Shown here one piece after another: positions 10,594 through 22,867 of a DNA stretch of 64,000 bases. Location of the stretch: assembly GCA_036924285.1 (NCBI GenBank), contig JAYKYS010000001.1, positions 38,439,501 through 38,503,500 on the forward strand, in the 5' to 3' direction. The DNA is from Asterella californica. Lineage: Eukaryota > Streptophyta > Marchantiopsida > Marchantiales > Aytoniaceae. The position numbers were made by a program, and so were the translations under genes. The first letter of the stretch is position 1. Every line of letters starts with the position of its first letter. Below the pieces are notes generated by a model. It did not search any database, was not told where the DNA came from, and saw only the letters and a list, made by a program, of their open reading frames with translations.

Positions 10594-12044
10594 TTACTTT
10601 TTTCGCCATTCACATCTATTTCTTTTGTCCATTCTATATTCGAATCCACATTACTTTTGCATCTAGACTAAATACGATAAACGGTGTAATTATCATTATT
10701 CGCATAAACCTGGAAAGAAATATTAGTGCTTATCTCTTAAGGACATCTCGAAGGGTCGTTTGCAATCAGAGCGACCTTTACAGCTTAGACAAGTCTGAGG
10801 CATTCCCAACTAATGTATACTTGACACAAGAGCTTCCAAAAATTTACATGATCACACTCGTAAAACGTTATTGAACTTGATATCACATCTCTTAACTTTG
10901 CGTTACTTGATTGCACCCTTGACTGGAAATAGCAAGTTCATCAGGTCTAAATGTCACGTGTTCAGATGGGCATGTCAGCAGCCAACCATATATCAGCACA
11001 AAAAATTCATCTTAAAATGTTTTAATAGTAAATCATCAGCCTATACAATCTCTTATTTGCCTTGGGTAGTGTCTTCACCTGATTATAAATTTGTAAAACT
11101 TGCTGTTGCCAGTCAGAGGTGCGGTCAAGTAATACAAGATAAGAGAAGATGAATCTGACAAAAGTATTAGGGGTGCGATCAAATAAATCTCTGCAAGACC
11201 TTCTAAGACCTGTCTTCTTTTGGTTTATTTTTGTAGTTCTAAGATATCAACGAACATCTTGAGTCTAGCTGCCAAATGCATTACCTCCTTAAACGATCCA
11301 CGTGTCACATAGAAGTGAATTCAGATATCTCATATGTTCACCATGAACGTAAACGTATATTTTATATTTTTGAAAAAATAAAAGATTTAAAGTAATTTAA
11401 TATTAATAAAGTTGATATTAAAATCAGTTTGCTAGACATTGTGATAATTTCCATATTTTAATAGATTGAATTATGGTAACTGAACTGGAAATTAAAAGTC
11501 CCATATTTCTCTCATTTATACACATTTGCACTTAAGCTAAGACACCAGAGATCACAGTAACGCAAGCCATCCGGGCCTCTTAGTGTTATTTTTTTACCAA
11601 AGCAAGAAGCGAGTTAAGTTCACAACGCCATTATTTATGTCTCTTTTTCCCTGGCTGAATGCTGTTGCCCTTGCACGGACTGGGCCTTTCCGGCAGAAAC
11701 TCGATCCCATGTCCGCCTGGATACGGGTGGATAGGGCTGCCAACAAGCGTTAGCTTGTTGGTTTCGCGTCTCTTAAAACAGGTTAAAATTCAGTTTTTTA
11801 GTTTTGAATATTGTCTGATACTGAAACTGATGTCGTGAAATTGCAAAGTTGAGTGAGAAAAGAATATAAAAAGTGTTCCTTCTATGATGAAACTACAATG
11901 AACTCGAAGAAACCAAACTTCAACGAAAATGTCAAAAACTATGAAAAAGTAATTTTGAGACTGTACTAGTTGCAGAGACTATTAGTGTCGAATCAAATGG
12001 TAAATATTTTATCTCTTCAAAAGGAAGTGACTTTGTTGCACCTC
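10594..12044. other. AT-rich intergenic DNA, no gene seen
   Basis: No domain is recognised on either strand. The stretch 11340-11520 is very AT-rich. A less AT-rich patch lies at 11640-11770. There is no sign of exons with consistent splice sites. Confidence 0.3.
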
Positions 12045-12120
12045 CAACCGAGAGCAGGAAGGTTTGAACCCCAGACCTTTCGCTTAGAGATCTGGGACTC
12101 AACCATCTCAGCTACCGATC
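12045..12120 (-). pseudogene. tRNA-like remnant, possibly the head of a SINE
   Basis: Read on the minus strand, TAGCTGAGATGG fits an RNA polymerase III A box, and about 40 bases later GGTTCAAACC fits a B box. Between them, AGATCTCTAAGCGAAAGGTCT could form an anticodon-like arm. The T stem is poorly paired and no acceptor stem closes the structure, so this is not a working tRNA. A tRNA-derived SINE head or an old tRNA pseudogene would both explain it. Confidence 0.4.
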
Positions 12121-15100
12121 TTCGGTCTCATTGAAGGTGTCTTTGCAAATCTCAACCTCGATTTCATCGAGGCAAATACCGTACTGAAGGAGATACTGAT
12201 TCATTTTGACAAACCAACACAGCTCATTAGAGCACGTTAATGCAGAAAAGAAGTTTATCCATCCAAAATGGTATTTGCAAATGGAACCAAAACCCATCCA
12301 CTGAAACTCCAGTTTGTTGTGTTCTCGCTCTTTGAACAGAATCTGACAATAGTTTTGCGAGGAAAGATAAATTCATGTATTTCATTTATTCAATTATTTT
12401 ATATAAAAATCACTTTGACGTTGTTTCAACATCAGAATGGATCAGATATTTTGCAGCAGGTGAACTGTTCACGTTGTCTTCCACGTGGGATGTCCTCTTT
12501 CAAAGTCCAGCATCGTACGAGTCTTCATCGAAGTGCACTGCAGAAAAGCTACAGAAGTCCGATGGCCCGATTCTAGAGTTTGGTTCACTTGGGTTGTGCT
12601 CCATCGACGGTAGAGGCAGCCACGGTTGCAGTTTTCGTAGCCGTTCTTTTTGGTGGCGCCATCTCAAACGACTGAATAGCCGCACTGTGCCAGTCGACCT
12701 TCCAAACTGCCTGGCTATAGTAGGTATGAAACTTGCGCGACAGAGTATTTGGCATCGATCTCTGGTTTAGATGAGGTCGACCGCCAACTACCAGTGTTCT
12801 TCACCGGCCGTCAGAATAAACGGACGGAGCCGCAGACGCGAAATCAGGATGCGAAGGCGAGAGGACTGAATAGTTACAGTCTCATTAGCGGCGGAAGTTT
12901 TGTTCTGGGCTTGCCCTGAAAGTGGTGAACCCGGTTTGATTCTGTCGAGAGGAAAGAATCGTGTTTAGAGGGGGATTTTTCTCTTACACCTTCAGGGGCC
13001 GCGTGAAGAGTCGGCCGAATTTCGGTCTACAGTTCAAAATCCAGACTCGGGTGGAACTCCCATGGCGCTCCTTTGACGTTTTCCGCACAACTCTGTTATT
13101 GATTCTTATCATGACTAGTTCTGTACCCGACATTTCTAAATTGATTACCCGTTGATTACCGGGTAATCTCTATGTGATAGACCACGAGGGTATATAATGG
13201 CGGATGCTGTGGGTTTACCAGCATAGACATATGCCATCTCTGTTGGTAAGTAAGTTACTTGGTAGTTGGTAGTCTACTCGACCTTCTTCTTTGCTTCCGG
13301 ATCACTCTTCGACCTAGTACTACTTACTTGTACTTAAAACAGCTGCAGAGCTCTTTTCGGGCTTCTGGGCCGCTGTGTTGGATGGATCAGTTGTTTATTT
13401 TCAGTCAGTTCTAGCTAAGGCTCCAAGCAGTGAGACTTCTGCTGGTTCGAGTTCCTTATTCATGGACGTTCATGATCACCTACAACGTAGCAGTAGCATT
13501 CTCACGATCATTACCAGTAGAGTAACTTAAATCCAAGGTTCCAGTGGTGAACATTCTTGGCTGCGTTCACTAATCTCAACCCCACCCAGTTCAAGATCGC
13601 TCATTGGGCACAGTGGACGTTGACGAAACTGAGAGTGGATTCTAGCGGACTGGAGTAATTGAAGTTTGAAGCGTAAAATTTCAATTAAAATACTCATCCA
13701 ATTTTCTGTTTCCTCCTCCAGTTGAAGCATGATTATGGTGAGCAGTACTCGTGTCCTTGAGCTACGGGCTTGCACAGCGTTGCTCGGTCTAGCACTAAAG
13801 CTAACTGTCATCTCATGGACCAGTACCTTCTTTGGTAAGGTCCATGGATACGGACCCAGCCTGTGAGAATCATCCCCCGCGCCAGGACTGGAAGCAAGTG
13901 ATATAATCACAACATGTCAGATTGGGTCTACACTTTTGGCAATATTGGCGTGTCCGAGCAGGTGAGTCGGAAGGTGTGATGATCACTGACATAGGCCGAG
14001 CCCCAGGACTCTTCCAACCCAACAACAGTACGATACCAACTTCAATCTGCAGAAGTTGCTGACACTGAAAACGGGAGACTACAATGGCACACTAGTCGTG
14101 ATTAGCGACTGGAATTAGAATGGAATGCATCTGAAAATGACTGGAACGTCGTGGGAGGAACCCAATGCTTTAGAATGGCCGGACAGTATATGAAGTGAAC
14201 CCCTGTGGTAGCAGGTGGAGCTGACTTTACCACCTACCAATAGGAACTTTTCCTGACTTACAGAAGGAAAATGGAGTACTTACAGGCTTACTTGGTGGAG
14301 ATTCTGAACGATAGGAGTTTGAAAGTTCAGCGAGCCAACCCGTTCCTGTTAGTACTGTAACAGCGATGGGGCCCAAAAATAGTCTGCTACGAAGACTATC
14401 TGTTCGGTCGGAAATTTTCTCGTGTTTCTACGAGCAGTGCCTTTTTACTTTCCTGACTGTATTCAAATCAAAGCTACTGTTTCTAGTCATAACGAACAGG
14501 GCTAGGGCTTCGAGCATCGATCGTTTACTCAGTTACTCTACCAGTTCCTTCTTACAGATCCTCTACAGCGAAAGAGTCATATTCTCGTTATATGTTCTCT
14601 AACTTGAGTTTCCTCCAATTCGAAGTACGCGTCATCTTCAGATTCCAGTATAATCGAAGCTGACGTTTTCGTGGTAACCGTGTCTCGAGATCTGATTCAT
14701 ATGGGTTCTGCGACACCTTCCATTCAAGAGTGCTTAGTGATAAAGCGGGACCTGAAGACCATAAAGACTTTACACAGTACTCTAGATCTTCAAGCTTCAA
14801 GTTTCTAGAATTTACTAATAACTTGGCCTCATATGCGTGTTCAAATCTATCCCTGTATTTGCCGTTGAGTTGTCTTCCCACGTCTGTCGTAAGCTGACAG
14901 GACGAACCTGAAGCAACACATTCTTCTAGGTATTCTAACACTGGCAACAGGTGTGTGTTGAGAATTTTCTTAACCTGGTAAACGTAGGACCCGGTAACGT
15001 AGTTTCCCTCATTGTTTACCTCGAAAACGAGATTCTGAAGGTTTTCAACAGTTTAATCCAGAAGTACTGTTTGAGATGGAAGAGAGTTTTCATTCAGTTT

Positions 15101-15655
15101 AGCAACTGCCTTAATTAAAGCAAACTGCAGTAACTGTCTGCATCAACCGCAAAAATGCTAATGTGAATCATTGATCTCATTTAGCATATGTAGACCATTT
15201 CCGAATGTCCCATAGTGGTCAGTTCATTACATTGATTGGCAGAAACATTTGCCACAATACTGCAGTTGCTTAGAGTTCATTCAAGCTAGCTAGAAGCCGG
15301 GTCCAGTATGAATCAGTCAGTTCCTGTTACAGTGTGTACTCGTCACTCGAAGCGTTTGCAATGGACGTGTACCGCCAGCACTAGTGTCTAAATCTGTTTC
15401 GTCGTCTTGACCTATCTAGAGGATGATGAATAGGAAAGAATTACACTATTGAAGTTCCAAGAGCTCTCTAATTAACATCTCCGAGTCGTTATTTACCACA
15501 CAAACAGCAGCAAAACTAGCAACCAGACTTGGACTTTTTCTCCTGGGTAGTCTTGCTTGTGACGTTCTGAATCGGTTTTTCCCAAGCCGCAGTAGATGCC
15601 ATGTCTACTATCGGCAGCAAAGAAGCAACCACTCGCTAGCATAAATCGCTTTCAG
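12121..15655. other. 3.5-kb stretch without a recognised gene
   Basis: The base composition here is more balanced than in the surrounding AT-rich repeats. A promoter-like site occurs near 13143-13200: a GATTACCCG/CGGGTAATC inverted repeat followed by GGGTATATAATGG. The longest open frame is on the minus strand at 14588-14947 (119 residues) and another lies at 13527-13910; neither shows a known domain. The end near 15655 should include the 3' UTR of the PAR1-family gene. This could be an old LTR or a non-coding transcript, but nothing proves either. Confidence 0.3.
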
Positions 15656-16386
15656 TTAATAATCTTGACCACTGAAGTCATTCTCAACATCTTCTACAGA
15701 TTGGTGTGTAACAGTGGTGGAGGTTGGAACGCTAGGAAGAGCTGATGGGCCTTGAACTTTCGGGATGGGAGGCGTTTGAAAGACCACTGCTGCTGGAAGA
15801 GTTGGAAGGGCAAGTTTATCTGATGCAGGGGCCGGGGCAGGACTAATTGCATCCTCTTCAATATTAGAGCTAGGTAGGGCAGTCGAGGAATAGGCAGCCG
15901 CTTCGAGTGGACCTGGAGCAACTTTGATCTCAGAATCTGAGCTAGAAACTGCGCGTGCAACCAGCACGGGGTCCGCGATGAGGCGACGAGACCTTGACTT
16001 CTGCGAGTTGCAGAGGTGTGGCAAGTACACACCTGCAGGCACAAGATACGACGGATTACCGTCCGTCCCATCGTAACACTCATTAGGCCAGGTTTACAAA
16101 CGATCAGCCATGAGTCACATCCTGGATTCGACCCCACGGTCCATTAAATTCTCTGTTCTCATTCAAATCATGCGCGTTGTTCTTTAGTAACTGTTAGCTA
16201 CAGTCGGTTGTTCCCTACTGCGTGTATATATGGTGTTATGAAATTGCTGCCCGCAACTACGTTAGGTCCTTCTAGTACGAGCTAAACCAGGCAAGTTGGA
16301 GACACGGTATGTTTGGCTTTTGGAAGTGTACGCAAGTACTACTGTAGTTGAAGTCCAGTTATCTTTTCCTAGATCTTTTCCTACAC

Positions 16387-16433
<47 letters not shown>

Positions 16434-17149
16434 AGTAGGACCTTCTCCAGCGGCAAGCTTGATGTATAAGTCGACAATGTTGGGACAGTTATTCTGACAT
16501 TCTGCAGAGCACAGTTTAGCTGTGAAGCCTTTCTCCATCAGTGCATCGGTCGATAATCCGTATGAAACTCGTTCGAGGCCGCAAGATTTGATGCACTCGT
16601 CTGTTTCGATCCACTCCAACGATTTCTCTGCCATGATGATCGATGTCTGCAAGAAGGTCCGGAGAGAGGAGATTGGCTACCGTCAGGTACGCTGTGGCTC
16701 AAATTCTGATCGGTAAATGCTAGCAGATTACGGTAACAGTCTGTTTATGTAGCCTAGGTCCGCATGGTTGGTTACAAGTGGTTCCCGCGACGCCGCATAC
16801 AATAAGGCAATTATGGGACATACTTGACATTCAGCCGTGGTTTCCCCATTAGAGAGTGTGGACTTCTCCAGAACACAACGCGCACCGGTCGATGACACTG
16901 CAAACGCACAATCTTCAATCGAAAGATCTTCGCACTCCAGATTGCCTGCCAAATGAATCCACACGGTTCCTCAGTACGTTTTGGACATAGACATGATGTA
17001 GTATATATATAGAGTACCATGTCCAAGTAAAGGTAGTATGATCTTGAGAGTTCACAAGTATTTTTCATTTTATAATTCTCACCGAGAGCGAAGGTGAATC
17101 TCAGCAGAAGAATGGCGCAGAGAATTGGGACCCTCCCCAGCTTCGCCAT
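15656..17149 (-). CDS. PAR1-family secreted cysteine-rich protein
   Basis: Four minus-strand exons (17149-17083, 16945-16824, 16646-16442, 16032-15656) join in phase at GT-AG sites to give 256 residues. Residues 1-22 form a signal peptide (KLGRVPILCAILLLRFTFALG), so the product should enter the secretory pathway. The body carries the family pattern: LECEDLSIEDCAFAVSS and RCVLE; then WIETDECIKSCGLER, FTAKLCSAECQNNCPNIVDL and YIKLAAGEGVYLPHLC. PAR1 stands for photoassimilate-responsive; the biochemical role of the family is not known. Beyond residue 139 the protein has a tail of about 115 residues rich in Pro, Ala and Ser that looks disordered and is longer than I expect for the family. The third intron begins next to a long GA/CT microsatellite. 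The gene has no obvious operational link to its neighbours. Confidence 0.88.
16387..16429. repeat. GA dinucleotide microsatellite
   Basis: An almost pure (AG)n run of about 40 bases lies inside the third intron of the PAR1-family gene. In the sense direction it reads as a CT-rich tract starting about a dozen bases after the splice donor. It is a likely site of length polymorphism. Confidence 0.95.
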
Positions 17150-18560
17150 GGCGAGTAACCCGTTAAAGGCGAGGCTCAGGGTGCCAATGCAGGCTTTTGA
17201 TCAATCTCTCGCTCTCTGATAGATTCACCTGCAATGAAGTAAAATTTTGACGTCAGCTGCTCATCTGTCTATCATACAGCCTTCCTCGGCGGACCATTAG
17301 AGGCTTACTCGACGATATATACCGATGTAGCTTACACTTATTAACCGCTTCATCTTCGAGTTCCCATCTTGGAACTATGATAGAATTGACTCATCTATAC
17401 TATGAGGAAATCAAACTCGACGAGGATGATTCCAGGCACGATTCTGTATCTTGGAGCTTTCGGTTCATAGATTGATTGAGTTACTCATCTGTCGCTCTAA
17501 CAATTTGAAGACTATGAGGGGTTATGAAGGAAGCTGAAGTGCCCGAAAACATATTTCAGAATAAATGTTAATCGGATCGATGGAAATTTCGGTGGATTCC
17601 ACTGAGGTTAGAGACATATACGATAAAGAACGTTACGTCCCAAACGTTCCCAATCGTCACGAAGGCTGGTTTAAAAGTACTTCAGCTAGAAGGGATGTTG
17701 CGTGCGCGCAAGCGCTGGGTGTTCGTTCGTGTACCTTCCTGGCAGGCAGCGTCCGAGACGAAGAGATTGATTGTAGAGACTGAAAACTTGGGAGGCAGCA
17801 CAGTTAGAGGGCATGCAGCGCGCGCTGCTTGCAGGAACGCAGGGATCGGAGAGAAGGAGCAACCTACGATGGATCTGACTCAGGATGCATCGACCTGAGC
17901 GATGGATCTGGAACGGCTTTATAAGCACTCGGTTCCTCTGGATCCGCTCCGCGCGATGGCATTCACGTAACTGCCTTACGTCAGAGGGACCAAGGCCTTG
18001 CATGCGGTCTCGGCTAACTTCAGTGACCAGCTGACATGCGCAGGATACCACTGCACATCCCTTTCTCCTTCGTTCCCAACCCGTCGATCCATTGCTGTCA
18101 CCGTTTGTTCTCCGAAGCCAAACCGTTGGCCAATTCCAGAAGGTAGTTGGCCCGATCCTGCGCTCAAATAACTGTCCGTCTGGTACACGGAAGCAAAAAG
18201 AACGCACTCGATCACGCACATCGTTCTCAAATGCCAGCGGAATTGGTATCTGGTGACAAAAGCTTAGCGGAGACAATTCGCACTACTGCTCTTATGGAGT
18301 GCATCAATGGCGCCGGACCTGTAATCTGCAGACTGTCAACGTTGTGTTGCATAGACTCCGCTGAGAAGTTGGCACTAAGTCCGATGGCGTCAGCTTCAGC
18401 TGTCGTAGGAATGGAAGGGGTTCACTTCACATACAGACAGCCTCGTCCCTGATCAAGAGGACTATGGACGCAAATTTCTCCCCAATGCTACAGCGACCTG
18501 GAGTTGGTACCGTCACAAGAAGCAGCGGGCTTGTGAATCCTTCCAGCTGAATGGCCCCTG
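17150..18560. other. Upstream region of the PAR1-family gene, relatively GC-rich, no recognised gene
   Basis: This is the promoter side of the minus-strand PAR1-family gene. In the sense direction a CATTGCAG|GTGAATC acceptor-like site (around 17225-17235) may end a 5' UTR intron, and GGTATATATCG near 17313 is TATA-like. The block 17560-18450 is the least AT-rich DNA in this half of the window and is open for long distances on both strands (196 residues on the minus strand), but no frame shows a domain. Openness on both strands is expected from composition alone. Confidence 0.35.
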
Positions 18561-18865
18561 CAAATTTTTACGTGTAATTCTCTCTTCCTTCCTCGCAGTT
18601 CGGTTTCATGGCAGTTAGGTATTTTTACTTTTTTTACTTTTATTTTTATTATAACTAGATGGTGTTGTTATTTTTTATTCTCAATCCTACTTGCATACTT
18701 ATTATTCTAGGCAGTCATATGTCACCCTCTTCGAAGTTCGCATATGGTTTATTTATGACTTAATGTTTTTAAATGGGTTGGGTAATATTTTAAATATAAA
18801 TTAATTATTTGACTTTTTGCTTGCATTTCTTTGCAATTATATTCTCAGAAGCGGAAATTATATTC

Positions 18866-19400
18866 TACCCTTATGGGTTATGTCGAGATCTTCTTGCGGT
18901 CTCCAGGACCATCTAACACCTACATTTAGAGATGTTTTGAAATTTTTTTCAGTTTATTATAGAATTTTCACTTAACATTTATATATTTTTTGACAACACA
19001 AGCAAATAAATAGTTATATATTTTTTGATAACACAAGCAGATAGCAGTTTTCTTGAAGTTAATGTTGCATGCATATTTAAAGCCCGAATATGACTACAAG
19101 TGATCCGAGTGACCCAACAATCTTATTTTGCAAGTTTGCTTTCAAAGTTATACAGTAATCACACAGTTCAAAGTTTCACATTATACAGTAATCAGTTTTA
19201 GTGACTACTTTTTCATTTCAACTTGGAATCTGTGAAATAAGAAATCAATGAATAGGACAAAATTGACTGCAATTGCATTGTAAATTTAATTTGATCCATA
19301 ACTTTATTTAGATTAACGTAACAAAAAAGACAAAAAACATTTGACAATGTGTAACCACGTGCTTTTCTTTTAGACGCCTGGACGCAAGAAGATATTACAA
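18866..19400 (+). repeat. Dispersed repeats A and B side by side
   Basis: From 18866 to 19075 the sequence shares ordered words with the copy at 4370-4540 (CCTTATGGGTTATGT, TTTTCACTTAACA, GATAACACAAGC, TTCTTGAAGTTAATGTTGCATGC). A segment with GACAACACAAGCA..AATAGTTATATATTTTTTGATAACACAAGCAG is duplicated locally. From 19086 it continues as repeat B (AATATGACTACAAGTG, TTTTGCAAGTTTGCTTTCA, AACTTGGAATCTGTGAAATAA), matching 9970-10320 and 38117-38470. The adjacent order A then B suggests that the two are parts of one larger element. Confidence 0.5.
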
Positions 19401-19595
19401 ATGTCAAGTCCGCAAATATGAGTCTCTAACATCTGCAGTAAAGAAATACGACCACGGCCATAAAACAAATTTTGGCTTCTGACCACTAAACTTATGGACC
19501 ATCGATCTAGATGATATGTAAGGATTTACCATCTTTGTTTTTAATTCTCTAGTATCTCATCATACGGATCATCATCTACGTACTTCTTGCATATT

Positions 19596-20024
19596 TGCCT
19601 CCTCCATCAGACAAGGATTAAGAACAGTTAGGCAATAAATTAAATTATAAAAAATTCATTTAATTAATTTGTTCTTTAGGTAAACTATATAGCAGAGTTG
19701 GAGTTACTTACACGTCTCCCTCATGGTTTAGTTTGTCATGTTACCAAGTCTCAAGAAACCACATTCTATATTTCTTTTGTGATTGAGCTTGGCATTAATC
19801 ACATTCGCTAGATCATGTATCCGGATTCATGACAAGATCCAGATTCATGTTCCACTCTTCACGTCAAACCAAATACCACATATCTACATTCATATTCCTC
19901 ATGATTGCATTTTACACTTCCTTGTATATTCACCTCTTCCAAGTTAGGAAGAGGGGAATATGCAAGTGCTTTTAATTTATCACCTAACCTTCTCGGCTGG
20001 AAAGGTTAGGTGATAAATAAAACA
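19596..20024. repeat. Paired-hairpin modules
   Basis: The best-preserved module has two hairpins. The first is CCTCTTCC/GGAAGAGG (19933-19954). The second is a perfect 17-bp stem, ATTTATCACCTAACCTT (19975-19991) with its inverse at 20002-20018, and a 10-base loop. A decayed version of the second hairpin region is seen at 19596-19650 (AGTTAGGCAATAAATT). Related modules lie at 4190-4296, 44935-45015, 51117-51225 and 51454-51497. Confidence 0.6.
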
Positions 20025-22041
20025 GCGTACAGAAGACTGTGGCCCGCATTTATGTCCTCCGTTGTACTTTTCAACGCACTTTGCTTATTGGTTTTCTTCT
20101 AACTTCCTGCATGTACTTCAGAGTTAACATATAATGTATATAAATAAATATTAAAATAAATAAATAAATATTAAATTTATTTATAATATTTTATTTATAT
20201 TCTATAATCTCGAAGTTCTCCGCGATGGTGCGTCTGGTCCTAAGATCCTATTTTTCTGTTTCGTCTCATAGCTTGCCATGCCAAATCTCAGAAAGACATG
20301 CTGTTATAAGAGAAAAGAGAAATACTTTTACATTTTTTCACGTTTGTCTTTTTCCTCCACCCGACCAGAAGTACGCTTTGGATGCATATTTTCTTTCGAA
20401 TAACTCTCGCGACAAACATATGAGAAAAAAGAATCAAGAATTTCATTCGCTTCTTCTTTACAATCGTATTAATGAATCAAGCATCTCGAACTCGAGTCCA
20501 TGCAAATCTCACACTAAGATTTCGTGCCCGTCTTACACGTTTGTCTCTTATCCTCTCCTTGAAATATGTTTACTTCCGATGCATATTCTCTAATATTCAT
20601 TATTTTCCAAAATTCTTCTAGAGTTTTTATGTCTTGCCATCACGATCTTACAGTATTTGACACTATGACGCTTATAGTAGATTAATCACGGAACATCATG
20701 CTATTTTATGGTTAATCAATGTATTCACTAAATGTGGACATTCTCGCGTCCAGAACTGTTATCTAAAATGTCAGAATTGAATTCATGAAAAGTCAAAGTT
20801 GGAAGATTTGAAAAGTCCATATACTGAAGTAGATTTGTCTAATGTTCATAATTGAAAATTCTACTTCCACAACTATAAGTTCATTATCCCTCTTTGTACA
20901 AACGAAGACATGAAAATAATACGTACACATATTATTTTCATGTAATCTTTACTTTGTATTCAATATCTAGTTATGAAAGATGGACAAACTTTTGTTGTGC
21001 AACATGAAGAGCAATAGGTTGCAGAAGTTCAAACTACAACGTGCCGAGTTTTGAAAGAGAAGAGTGATTTCACCTACATCTCTTGGTTGACTTTGAACAA
21101 ACGACTTGGGGATTAGGGGTGGAACTTACTGGAGGTGCTACAAGTGAGACAAGGAAGCTATTGTGAATTTGGCATGGAGATCATAATAAGAGAAGGCGTT
21201 ACACTATGTCGAGTTGCTGATTGAAAATCTCTAACTATGAGATACTGTTGTCTTTAGCACCAAGCCCCAAGCTCATTGGTTGCTTGTTATGTGTATGCCT
21301 TACCTTATTGGAAGCTCTAGAAGACAAGCTTTCTAGTGGTATGCTGCATGCTTAGTTTGGAGCTTGTTTGATCACTCAAGACTTAGATTAAACTTGCGTG
21401 TCAGGAAGAAAGTTTAAGACGTTTCGAGTTATAGGTGTTAAATGATCAATTTCAATCTATTGTGATAGGAGTTAACTTGATCCAATCAATGTGTTATCAG
21501 TATCATTGGAAAGCTTATACAATAAGCTATCCATTGTTGTAAAGTTCATCTTGAATGGAGCTGATATCATCAAACCATAAAAGATAAAAATTGAACATTT
21601 TGTAGTTTGAGAGATGAAAACAAGAGAAACAAGAAAAATAAAAAAACAGTGAAGAGGGTATTGCTAGTGCACAAGCTGGTCTAAGAGATTGTTTGAAGGT
21701 GCTGCTGTGATCTAAGTCATATGTTTATCATGTATAAATTCTTCTACTTAGAATAAGATTGAACGCCCAGTTGTGTTGTGTGGTGCACGTGTGTAACACT
21801 TAAGATCAAGTTAGGTCAGTAGAAACCGAGACAAGGCTTGATAGATTGAGTAGTGAGGGCACTAGGATTACATCGAGTTGGTCCAAGGTCTTGTCGTATC
21901 TCTCTACAGCTAGATACTCAGTGTATGTCTAGACTAAACTTCACGCTCTACGACACCGAAAGTGAATGTTGCATGCATACTTATTATGCAACATATTAGT
22001 TAAATGATAAGTATGTCACCTAATCTTTTCAAGTCCTCTTG

Positions 22042-22280
22042 AGTTCGGAAATTAACTCTCTCACAATATACGAGCTTTCTCCCAACCAAATAGACACTTG
22101 TCATTTGACTGATTTTTTGAGTCGTGAAGTTAACTCTCCCACAATATGTGGCTTTCTCCCAACCAAATAGACATTTTCCATTTGACTGGTTTTTTGAGTC
22201 GTGAAGTTAACTCTCCCACAATATGTGAGTTTTCTCTCAACCAAATAGACACTTTTCATTTGACTGGTTTGTGTGATGTG
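22042..22280. repeat. Tandem repeat, three copies of about 77 bp
   Basis: Three successive units each carry TTAACTCTC.CACAATAT, TTTCTCCCAACCAAATAGACA and CATTTGACTG. The TAACTCTC word recurs at 22053, 22131 and 22208, so the period is 77-78 bases. Units two and three are more alike than either is to unit one. Confidence 0.85.
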
Positions 22281-22867
22281 TTTTCTCCAAGCCTCTCGAC
22301 AATTTCCACTGCTAGCTGAAAGCAGCCGTCTTTTTTCAGTTCTCTCCTCGAACTAGAGGTTCACATTTTACATAGAGTGCTCAACTTATTTCATCGTCTT
22401 CTCTTGTCTTCGCTTTTAGAATCGAGGCTCGTAGCTTTTTGGCTCTTTCACTCTAGACCATGTCTTCTTGTCTTCTTCTCTCCTGAACTCTTTTTCGTAT
22501 ATGTAGTTATATTTACATTTTGCAGTCGTCATTTAAGCAGATAATTTCATACTTTGATGAATATCGATTTTGGAATCGATGTTCATACAAGATCTCCTAG
22601 CACTAGATGTTTTGGTAATATTTTTCCCATTCGGTTATGGGATCATGTTTATTACTTAGTATTTTTAATATGTGTTTAACACACGATTCTTCGTTCTTCC
22701 TTCATTGTTTAATACACTTTATTGTTTGACCTATGGTGATAAGAACTCGAGTACTCAAGGATTAAGTCAATTTAAATGTATCAACGATTGGACTTGTTTA
22801 TAAATACAAGTCCGACACGGTCTTTTCTGTAACACACTTTGATGCTTGATAGATAACAAAAACACTA

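Noticed and set aside
16387..16429. Ser-Leu repeat as part of the PAR1-family protein
   Set aside because: The open frame continues through the CT tract, but a GT donor before it and the phase-matched GVYLPHLC exon show that the tract is intronic.
17686..18276. 196-residue minus-strand open frame
   Set aside because: No recognisable domain, and overlapping long frames exist on the other strand. The GC-richer composition of this block explains the lack of stops.
20225..20593. 122-residue plus-strand open frame
   Set aside because: Low-complexity composition in AT-rich decayed DNA with no domain or splice context.
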